Positions 1 to 4,646 of a stretch of DNA of 5,758 nt are shown here, one piece after another. The notes under the pieces were generated by a model. It had not been told where the DNA came from. It searched no databases and saw only the letters and a program-made list of their open reading frames with translations. Within the stretch, counting starts at the first letter, position 1, and the number at the start of each line of letters is the position of its first letter. Position numbers and translations under genes: made by a program. The stretch covers positions 1 through 5,758 of the forward strand of contig JAEZBA010000009.1 in the NCBI GenBank assembly GCA_023430245.1, read 5' to 3'. The stretch comes from Pseudomonadota bacterium (GTDB taxonomy: Bacteria; Pseudomonadota; Alphaproteobacteria; Rhizobiales; Xanthobacteraceae).

Positions 1-295
1 GGCCGCCTATTAATCGTCGAAGGGCGGCGTGGTCGCGCTCACCATGCCGGCGGCACGTGAATTAGCGCAATTCGGCATCCGGGTGATGACGATCGCGCCC
101 GGCATTTTACACACGCCGATGCTCGACGCGCTGCCGGAAGAGGCTCAAAAGAGCCTCGGTGCATCGGTGCCGTTCCCGCCGCGGCTCGGGCGGCCGGAGG
201 AATACGCCGATCTGGCGATGTTCATCGTGCGAAACGGCTATATGAACGGCGAGACCATCCGCATCGACGGTGCGCTCCGGATGGCTCCGCGTTGA
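1..295 (+). pseudogene. 3-hydroxyacyl-CoA dehydrogenase type II (HSD10-like SDR), 3' part, in-frame stop
   Basis: This is the 3' half of a short-chain dehydrogenase; the 5' half lies outside the window. Enzymes of this family oxidise 3-hydroxyacyl-CoA to 3-ketoacyl-CoA with NAD+ in beta-oxidation. Frame 2 from base 2 reads A-A-Y-stop-S-S-K-G-G, then VVALTMPAARELAQFGIRV, IAPGILHTPML, GRPEEYADL and a C-terminus NGETIRIDGALRMAPR. These match in order the end of HSD10-type enzymes (recalled pattern AAYSASKGG, IRVMTIAPG, FLNGE.IRLDGA.RM.P). The stop is TAA at 11-13, exactly between the catalytic Tyr (8-10) and Lys (20-22) of YxxxK, where the family has Ser. The frame is intact on both sides, so this looks like a substitution and not a frameshift. 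An open stretch from GTG 29 to TGA 293-295 (88 codons) remains, but its product would lack the Rossmann fold and the catalytic Tyr, so I do not call it a gene. Family assignment is firm; pseudogene status depends on the read being correct, because the stop lies close to the window edge. Confidence 0.75.
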
Positions 296-306
296 CTTTT
301 TCCCTT

Positions 307-411
307 ACCTCCCCCTGAAAGGGGGAGGTCGACCGTCGAGCGCAGCGAAGACGGTCGGGCGGGGGTCACGTTACGACCCGCTCCCCAACCCTCCTCCTTT
401 CAGGAGGAGGG
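307..411. repeat. REP/BIME-like block of inverted repeats
   Basis: Three perfect hairpins lie in about 105 bases between the dehydrogenase remnant and the thioesterase. Stem 1 is ACCTCCCCC (307-315) with GGGGGAGGT (321-329), loop TGAAA. Stem 2 is CGACCGTC (330-337) with GACGGTCG (350-357), loop of 12. Stem 3 is CCCTCCTCCT (389-398) with AGGAGGAGGG (402-411), loop TTC. A weaker stem, GGGTC 363-367 with GACCC 376-380, lies between them. The two end hairpins are also related to each other in inverted orientation: the left one and the reverse complement of the right one share a CCTCC.CCTGAAAGG.GGAGG core. Two opposed palindromes around a linker is the layout of bacterial interspersed mosaic elements. 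From recall, similar CCTCCCCCT-GAAAGGGGG units are frequent between genes in Bradyrhizobium and its relatives. It may also terminate transcription or shield the upstream mRNA end; no T-run follows any stem. Confidence 0.7.
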
Positions 412-449
412 AGTCCAACCACCCCGCATCGCTGCGCGAGAATACGTCA

Positions 450-875
450 ATGCTCAGCAATAGCCGTAGCGTCAGGATCGAGTGGGGGGACTGCGACCCC
501 GCCGGCATCATTTTCTATCCGCGCTATTTTGCGATGTTCGACCATTCGGTCACCATGCTGATCACCGCCGCGTCCGGCGTGAGCAAGGCCGAACTGCTCA
601 AGCGCTACGAGTTCGACGGCTATCCGCTGGTCGCGACCCAAGCCAAGTTCATCATCCCGACCCGGTTCGGGGACGACGTCATCATCCAGTCGACCTTCGT
701 GCGGGTCGGCCGGTCCAGCTTCGAGATCAAGCACCAGATCCGTAAGAACAACCAGGTCGCCGTCGAAGGCCAGGAAACACGCGCCTGGGTGAAGCGCGAA
801 GCCCACGACAAGACCAAGATCAAGTCGCATCCGCTGCCGGAGGAGCTGGCGGCACGCTTCCGCGGCGAGTTCTGA
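450..875 (+). CDS. Acyl-CoA thioesterase, 4-hydroxybenzoyl-CoA thioesterase family (hotdog fold)
   Basis: A 141-residue cytoplasmic thioesterase that hydrolyses an acyl- or aroyl-CoA to the free acid and CoA. The N-terminus carries the family active-site signature: E11-W-G-D-C-D16-P-A-G-I-I-F-Y-P-R-Y-F, followed by a long hydrophobic helix region. D16 aligns with the catalytic Asp of the Pseudomonas 4-hydroxybenzoyl-CoA thioesterase, whose motif is nearly the same (FGDCDPAGIVWYPNY, from recall). The rest shows hotdog-type alternating strands (PLVATQAKFIIPTRFGDDV, then FVRVGRSSFEIKHQI). Length is normal for the family. The frame is open upstream to about 270, but that stretch runs through the palindromic repeat block and translates to low-complexity Pro/Arg-rich sequence, so ATG 450 is chosen; it places the catalytic motif at the usual distance. 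The Shine-Dalgarno sequence is weak (GAG at 438-440). It converges on the MarR gene with 31 bases between stops. Substrate is not determined by sequence; YbgC-type broad acyl-CoA activity is possible. Confidence 0.92.
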   Translation: MLSNSRSVRIEWGDCDPAGIIFYPRYFAMFDHSVTMLITAASGVSKAELLKRYEFDGYPLVATQAKFIIPTRFGDDVIIQSTFVRVGRSSFEIKHQIRKNNQVAVEGQETRAWVKREAHDKTKIKSHPLPEELAARFRGEF

Positions 876-906
876 CTACTTGTCGCCCCCGCACCGAGGC
901 TATTGT

Positions 907-1422
907 CTACAATCCCAGCGCCGTTGATATCTTCCGTAACGTTCTGACGAACTGCGCGCGCTCCGCCGGTCCGACGATCGCATCCAGCTCGCTCTCGTGA
1001 CGCTGTGCGCATTCGTGCATCGCCCGCATGACCTTGCGGCCGGCATCGGTCAGCGAAAGTTCGTAGAGCCTGCGGTCGCTGCGCGTGCGCACTCGGCTGA
1101 TCAGCCCGCGCTTGACCAGGTTGTCGAGCACCGGCGTCAGCGTAGATTTGTCGCTGCCGATCGCACGCGCCAGTGCGGTCTGGCTGATACCCGGATTGCG
1201 ATCGATCAGGGCCAGGGCGGCAAATCGTCCCGGGCTCAAGCCTACGGATTGGGCATGCCGGGCGAAGGATTGGAAAGAGGCGATCTGCGCGATCCGAAGC
1301 CTAAAACCGATCCAGTCGTCGAACGGACCGAAATCAAGGGTGTCGTCCACGTTGGCACGCGGATTGACATCGCTTTCGGCACTGCTCACGGCGACCGTAT
1401 CGCGCGCCAAATTATCCCCCAT
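907..1422 (-). CDS. MarR-family winged-helix transcriptional regulator
   Basis: A 171-residue dimeric DNA-binding regulator of the type that represses a divergent operon and is released by a small aromatic or CoA-thioester ligand. Using ATG 1422 as residue 1, the core shows a dimerisation helix (about 36-60), GLSPGRFAALALI before the HTH, the helix-turn-helix ISQTALARAIGSDKSTLTPVLDNLVKRG (79-106) and the wing LISRVRTRSDRRLYELSLTDAG (107-128) with the conserved D116-x-R118 and the closing L-T. The start is uncertain. A TTG at 1462-1464 in the same frame has a well-placed AGGGGAG on the minus strand (1470-1476) and would give 185 residues. However, its extra codons (ATA, AAA, CAA, TTT, TCA) are AT-rich and unlike the rest of the gene, as if that DNA were promoter. 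ATG 1422 has only a poor GGA ahead of it. The gene is divergent from dctP, so it most likely controls the TRAP operon and itself. Confidence 0.9.
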   Translation of the reverse strand: MGDNLARDTVAVSSAESDVNPRANVDDTLDFGPFDDWIGFRLRIAQIASFQSFARHAQSVGLSPGRFAALALIDRNPGISQTALARAIGSDKSTLTPVLDNLVKRGLISRVRTRSDRRLYELSLTDAGRKVMRAMHECAQRHESELDAIVGPAERAQFVRTLRKISTALGL

Positions 1423-1442
1423 CGATCCGTCGAAAGACCAAA

Positions 1443-1481
1443 CTGAAAATTGTTTTATATCCAACTATTCTCCCCTACAAT
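1443..1481 (+). promoter_or_regulatory. Candidate sigma-70 promoter region for dctP (weak)
   Basis: This AT-rich patch in otherwise GC-rich DNA lies between marR and dctP. Two readings are possible. CTGAAA (1443-1448), 17 bases, TATTCT (1466-1471) matches the consensus at 4 of 6 in each box. TACAAT (1476-1481) is a better -10 (5 of 6) but has no good -35 at the right distance; it would start the transcript near 1488, just before the palindrome at 1491-1510. On the minus strand, TTGTAG (1475-1480), 15 bases, TATAAA (1454-1459) could serve marR if its start is ATG 1422. All of these are inferences from motif matches only. Confidence 0.3.
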
Positions 1482-1516
1482 GCCGGGAAACATTTCGCAG
1501 CTGCGAGATGCCGGCA
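1481..1516. promoter_or_regulatory. Nested palindrome, candidate MarR operator of the marR-dctP region
   Basis: TCGCAGCTGCGA (1495-1506) is a perfect 12-base palindrome. It extends to 1491-1510 as CAT-T-TCGCAGCTGCGA-G-ATG with only one mismatched pair. An outer inverted repeat, TGCCGG (1481-1486) with CCGGCA (1511-1516), encloses it, offset by a GAAA bulge (1487-1490). MarR dimers bind palindromes of about 16-20 bases between divergent genes, and this is the only such site in the gap. Position just downstream of the candidate -10 TACAAT fits repression by blocking RNA polymerase. As RNA it could also form a hairpin in the dctP leader. Binding itself is inferred. Confidence 0.5.
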
Positions 1517-1540
1517 CAAAGAACCACGATCACAGACCCC

Positions 1541-1548
1541 AGGGAGAG
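1541..1548 (+). promoter_or_regulatory. Shine-Dalgarno site of dctP
   Basis: AGGGAGAG ends 8 bases before ATG 1557 and is the strongest ribosome binding site in the window. It fixes the dctP start and fits a periplasmic binding protein that must be made in large amounts. Confidence 0.75.
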
Positions 1549-1556
1549 ACATCCGA

Positions 1557-2588
1557 ATGATATCCAGAAAGTCCGTTTGCTCGGTTGTTGCCGCGGGCGC
1601 CTTGCTGGCGCTGGCAACACCCGCGATGGCGCAGGACAAGACCATCGACCTGAAGCTTGCCCATTGGGTGCCGCCCACCCACCCGCTGCAGAAGGCGCTG
1701 GAAGACTGGGGTTCGTCGGTCGAGAAGGCCTCGGGCGGAACCATCAAGTTCAAGGTCTATCCGTCGCAGCAACTCGGCAAGGCCTTCGACCATTACGACA
1801 TGGCACGCGATGGCATTGCCGACCTGACCTACATCAATCCTGGCTATCAGCCGGGCCGCTTCCCGATCATTGGCGCCGGCGAATTGCCGTTCCTCGTTAC
1901 CAATGCCAAGGGCGGCTCGCAGGCACTCGACGCCTGGTACCGGAAATACGCCGACAAGGAGATGAAGGACGTCAAATTCTGCCTCGCGTTCATGCACGAT
2001 CCCGGCACCTTCCACTCCGTGAAGAAGAAGATCACGGTTCCCGGCGACATCAAGGGCATGAAGGTCCGGCCGGCGCATGCGACCATGGCGCAATATATCT
2101 CGCTACTTGGCGGCTCGAACGTGCAGTCCAGCGCGCCGGAAGTGCGTGACATCCTTGAAAAGGGCGTTGCCGAGGCTGTGACCTTCCCCTGGGGCTCGGT
2201 GCCGCTGTTCGGTATCGACAAGGTGACCAAGTATCACATCGACGCACCGATGTACGCGACCACCTTCGCCTTCGTCTTCAGCCCCACGACCTACAACCGG
2301 ATGTCGACGGCGCAGAAGAAGGTGATCGACGATCATTGCACCAACGAATGGGCATTGCGGGTCGCCGCACCGTGGGCAGACTATGAGCATGCCGGCATCG
2401 GCAAGCTGAAGGCGGATTCCTCCCGCGAGGTCTACGCGCTGACGCCCGAGCAGCTCGCCGAATGGAAGAAGGCCGCCGAGCCGCTCGAAAAGACGTGGGC
2501 AGCCAATGTGAAGAAGGCGGGCGGCGATCCGGATGCAGTCATGAAAGAACTGAAGGATTCGCTTTCGAAGTTCAAAGCGGCCTATTGA
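1557..2588 (+). CDS. dctP: TRAP transporter periplasmic substrate-binding protein (DctP family)
   Basis: A 343-residue extracytoplasmic solute receptor that captures an organic carboxylate and delivers it to the DctQ/DctM membrane complex; uptake in TRAP systems is driven by the sodium or proton gradient. Residues 1-25 are a Sec signal peptide: K5, a hydrophobic stretch VVAAGALLALA, and the cleavage site AMA|Q after A25. The mature protein begins TIDLKLAHWVPPTHPLQ, typical of the family. Other family marks are ELPFLV (109-114), the domain-crossing segment GDIKGMKVRPAHATMAQY (163-180) with R171 at the place of the conserved Arg that pairs with the ligand carboxylate, and PMYATTFAFVFSP (231-243) followed by MSTAQKKVID. 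Length is normal. It is the first gene of the TRAP operon, divergent from marR. The symbol is the family name; C4-dicarboxylate is not implied. The neighbouring acyl-CoA and 2-oxo-acid enzymes make an aromatic or 2-oxo acid plausible, but this is inference. Confidence 0.95.
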   Translation: MISRKSVCSVVAAGALLALATPAMAQDKTIDLKLAHWVPPTHPLQKALEDWGSSVEKASGGTIKFKVYPSQQLGKAFDHYDMARDGIADLTYINPGYQPGRFPIIGAGELPFLVTNAKGGSQALDAWYRKYADKEMKDVKFCLAFMHDPGTFHSVKKKITVPGDIKGMKVRPAHATMAQYISLLGGSNVQSSAPEVRDILEKGVAEAVTFPWGSVPLFGIDKVTKYHIDAPMYATTFAFVFSPTTYNRMSTAQKKVIDDHCTNEWALRVAAPWADYEHAGIGKLKADSSREVYALTPEQLAEWKKAAEPLEKTWAANVKKAGGDPDAVMKELKDSLSKFKAAY

Positions 2589-2619
2589 TCGCGCCACCTG
2601 TTCCAGGCGATATGCAACC

Positions 2620-2647
2620 AACGGCGGGGGACTCTTCTCCCGCCGTT
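2620..2647 (+). terminator. Intercistronic hairpin between dctP and dctQ
   Basis: AACGGCGGG (2620-2628) pairs with CCCGCCGTT (2639-2647). The stem continues inward through G-T, G-C and A-T pairs to a CTCT loop (2632-2635), giving 12 pairs with one G-T. It stands 31 bases after the dctP stop. Bases after it are ATGCCGAG, so there is no T-run and a full intrinsic terminator is unlikely. In TRAP and ABC operons such a hairpin after the binding-protein gene partly stops transcription or protects the upstream mRNA 3' end, giving more receptor than membrane subunits. That role is inferred here. Confidence 0.6.
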
Positions 2648-2704
2648 ATGCCGAGAGAACCAGGACTATTTGCCACCGTTCGTACGGCGCCGTGAGGTTG
2701 GGGG

Positions 2705-3226
2705 ATGAGCAGAGCAACAAGATGGATGGATGGCTTCATCAATTCGATCGAATGGGTGGCCGCCTTTTTCATCGGCCTCGTGGCATTCGACGTCTTCATC
2801 TCGGTGCTGCTGCGCTATTTCTTCGGATACACCATCCCCGACGCCTATGATTTCGGCCAGCTCCTGCTCGGCATCGTGATCTTCTGGGGCATTGCCGCCA
2901 CCAGCTATCGCGGAACTCATATCACCGTCGATTTGCTGTGGGCCAATGTCAGCCCCTACTGGCAGCGCGTGATGGACGTGTTCGCAACGCTGGTGCTGCT
3001 GTTCGTGGTCTCGGTGCAGACCTACACCCTGTTCGACAAGGTCGCGTCCACCTACGAGGCGAACGTGCAGACCTTCGACATGCGCATCCCGGTCTGGCCG
3101 TTCTTTGCGATCGCCTGGATCGGCGATCTGGCCGCGGTACTGCTGATTGCCGTCCGCACCTATCGGCTGATTTTCCATCCCGAATTGATGAAGCCGGTCA
3201 GCGAAGTTGCGAAGTCGGCCGAGTGA
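2705..3226 (+). CDS. dctQ: TRAP transporter small permease subunit (DctQ family)
   Basis: A 173-residue inner-membrane protein, the small subunit that joins DctM and helps receive substrate from the periplasmic receptor. Four hydrophobic segments are visible: about residues 16-36 (IEWVAAFFIGLVAFDVFISVL), 47-66, 89-109 and 130-152. The loop YRGTHITVDLL (68-78), after TM2, is the usual conserved part of the family, as is LLRYFFGYTIPDAYDF (35-50) before TM2. The N-terminus MSRATRWMDGFINSIEW is an amphipathic start common in DctQ. ATG 2705 is preceded by GAGGT (2694-2698) at 6 bases. It lies 116 bases after dctP, beyond the hairpin, and 9 bases before dctM. A perfect palindrome ACGGCGCCGT (2684-2693) abuts the ribosome binding site; its meaning, if any, is unknown. 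Confidence 0.93.
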   Translation: MSRATRWMDGFINSIEWVAAFFIGLVAFDVFISVLLRYFFGYTIPDAYDFGQLLLGIVIFWGIAATSYRGTHITVDLLWANVSPYWQRVMDVFATLVLLFVVSVQTYTLFDKVASTYEANVQTFDMRIPVWPFFAIAWIGDLAAVLLIAVRTYRLIFHPELMKPVSEVAKSAE

Positions 3227-3235
3227 GAAATTCCG

Positions 3236-4534
3236 ATGTCTACTGACGCAGTCGCCGTAATCGGGTTCGTCTCGCTGTTCACGCTGATGCTGCTGCGCGT
3301 GCCGATCGGCATGGCGCTTGGCCTCGTCGGCGTGACTGGCTTCGGCTACCTGACCTCAATGACTCCGGCGCTGAAGATTGTCGGCCACACCACCATGCGG
3401 ACGGTGACCGATTTCAATTACGCGGTGGTGCCGCTGTTCTTGCTGATGGGCGCGTTTGCGACCACCTCGGGCATGAGCCGCGAATTGTTCCGGGCCGCGA
3501 ACTCCTTCATTGGCCATCTGCGCGGCGGGCTGGGTATCGCCACCATTCTCGCCTGCGGCGGCTTTTCCGCGATCTGCGGCTCCTCGGTCGCGACCGCCGC
3601 CACCTTCTCGCGGGTGGCCTATCCGGAGATGCGCCGCTTCAATTATCCGGAAAGCTTCTCGGCGGGCGTCATCGCGGCCGGTGGCACGCTCGGCATCCTG
3701 ATCCCGCCATCCACCGTCCTTGCGATCTACGGCATCATCACCGAGCAGGATATCGGCAAGCTGTTCATCGCCGGGGTCATCCCGGGCATCCTCGCCGTCA
3801 CAATGTATGTCGTGACCGTGTCGATCATCGGCTGGACACGGCCGGGCTTCCTGCCATCCGGTCCACGGTCGAGCTGGAGCGAGCGCCTCGACAGCCTGAA
3901 GAGCGTCTGGGCCACCGTGCTCCTGTTCGCCTTCGTGATCGGCGGTTTGTACGGCGGCATGTTCACCGCAACCGAAGCCGCCGGCGCGGGTGCAGGCGGC
4001 GCCTTCGTCATCGGCGTCCTGCGTGGGCGGCTCTCGGGCAAGCAGATCCTGCAATGCCTTCTGGAGACCACCCGCACCACGGCTGCGGTTTTCACCATCC
4101 TGATCGGCGCGCTGCTGTTCGGCTATTTCCTCACCATCACCCAGACGCCGCAGAAGGTGACCGCCTTCCTGACCGGCCTCGGCATCGGCGATTACGGCGT
4201 GCTCAGCCTGATCCTGTTGATGTATTTGGTGCTCGGTTGCCTGATGGACGCGCTGGCGATCGTGATCCTGACCGTCCCGATCATCTTCCCGCTCATCAAG
4301 GAGATGGGATTCGACCCCATCTGGTTCGGAATCATCATCGTCATGACGGTGGAGCTCGGGCTGATCTCGCCGCCGGTGGGCATGAATATTTTCGTCATCA
4401 AGAGCGTGCTCGAGGACATCAAGATATCGACCATATTCTACGGGGTGGTTCCGTTCATCGTCACGGACCTGATCCGATTGGTGATTCTGGTCATGTTCCC
4501 GATCCTGGCGACCTGGCTGCCATCGCACATGTAG
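3236..4534 (+). CDS. dctM: TRAP transporter large permease subunit (DctM family)
   Basis: A 432-residue polytopic inner-membrane protein that forms the transport path and carries the ion-coupled elevator movement. Hydrophobic segments cover almost the whole length. The family signatures appear in order: NYAVVPLFLLMGAFA (61-75), FSAICGSSVATAATFSRVAYPEM (110-132), AAGGTLGILIPPS (147-159), GGMFTATEAAGAGA (240-253), GCLMDALAIVILTVPIIFP (334-352) and ELGLISPPVGMNIFVIK (373-389). The paired GSS and IPPS/SPPVG hairpin regions belong to the two inverted scaffold-transport repeats that bind sodium in characterised members. Length is typical and nothing is missing. ATG 3236 lies 9 bases after the dctQ stop; only GAG (3225-3227), overlapping that stop, is available as a ribosome site, so translation is probably coupled to dctQ. 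It is the last gene of the TRAP operon. Confidence 0.95.
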   Translation: MSTDAVAVIGFVSLFTLMLLRVPIGMALGLVGVTGFGYLTSMTPALKIVGHTTMRTVTDFNYAVVPLFLLMGAFATTSGMSRELFRAANSFIGHLRGGLGIATILACGGFSAICGSSVATAATFSRVAYPEMRRFNYPESFSAGVIAAGGTLGILIPPSTVLAIYGIITEQDIGKLFIAGVIPGILAVTMYVVTVSIIGWTRPGFLPSGPRSSWSERLDSLKSVWATVLLFAFVIGGLYGGMFTATEAAGAGAGGAFVIGVLRGRLSGKQILQCLLETTRTTAAVFTILIGALLFGYFLTITQTPQKVTAFLTGLGIGDYGVLSLILLMYLVLGCLMDALAIVILTVPIIFPLIKEMGFDPIWFGIIIVMTVELGLISPPVGMNIFVIKSVLEDIKISTIFYGVVPFIVTDLIRLVILVMFPILATWLPSHM

Positions 4535-4558
4535 TGGGCAGCTTGTCGCACCACGGCG

Positions 4559-4589
4559 AGCGGTTTGAGGGACCAAACCGCTGCCTTTT
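4559..4589 (+). terminator. Probable intrinsic terminator of the TRAP operon
   Basis: AGCGGTTTG (4559-4567) pairs perfectly with CAAACCGCT (4574-4582) around a 6-base loop, followed after GCC by TTTT (4586-4589). It lies 24 bases after the dctM stop. The T-run is short, so termination may be partial. The same bases contain a promoter -35 box (see next entry), and the palindrome could act instead, or also, as an operator. Confidence 0.55.
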
Positions 4590-4594
4590 ATAAT
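4565..4594 (+). promoter_or_regulatory. Sigma-70 promoter for the iorA-like gene
   Basis: TTGAGG (4565-4570, 4 of 6 to the -35 consensus), an 18-base spacer, and a perfect TATAAT (4589-4594). This is the best promoter match found in the window. The start point would fall near 4601-4602, leaving a leader of about 45 bases before ATG 4647. The -35 box lies in the left arm and loop of the TRAP terminator hairpin, and the -10 begins in its T-run. Confidence 0.55.
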
Positions 4595-4608
4595 CGCACC
4601 AAACTGCT
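4572..4608 (+). repeat. Direct repeat ACCAAACYGCT around the iorA -10 box
   Basis: ACCAAACCGCT (4572-4582) and ACCAAACTGCT (4598-4608) agree at 10 of 11 bases, with starts 26 bases apart and the TATAAT between them. A third, inverted copy of the core, AGCGGTTTG (4559-4567), forms the left arm of the hairpin. Spacing near 2.5 helical turns and position over the promoter suggest regulator half-sites. The function is inferred. Confidence 0.4.
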
Positions 4609-4646
4609 AAATACGGTCCAGGCGCGATCTCCCCGGCAGCAACACC

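Noticed and set aside
29..295. 88-codon open frame from GTG 29 as an independent small gene
   Set aside because: It is the conserved tail of the dehydrogenase and lacks the cofactor-binding half and the catalytic tyrosine.
270..449. N-terminal extension of the thioesterase frame up to 270
   Set aside because: It overlaps the end of the dehydrogenase frame and the palindromic repeat block, translates to low-complexity sequence, and the family begins close to ATG 450.
902..913. ATTGT-CT-ACAAT inverted repeat across the marR stop, sharing CTACAAT with 1475-1481
   Set aside because: Only 5 pairs, no T-run on either side, and a 7-base match is expected by chance; neither a terminator nor an operator can be supported.
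1085..2149. 354-codon open frame on the plus strand
   Set aside because: It runs antisense through marR and then overlaps the start of dctP in another frame; no recognisable domain.
3356..4576. 406-codon open frame on the minus strand opposite dctM
   Set aside because: Composition is rich in His, Arg, Asp and Gln without any domain, as expected opposite a GC-rich membrane protein gene.
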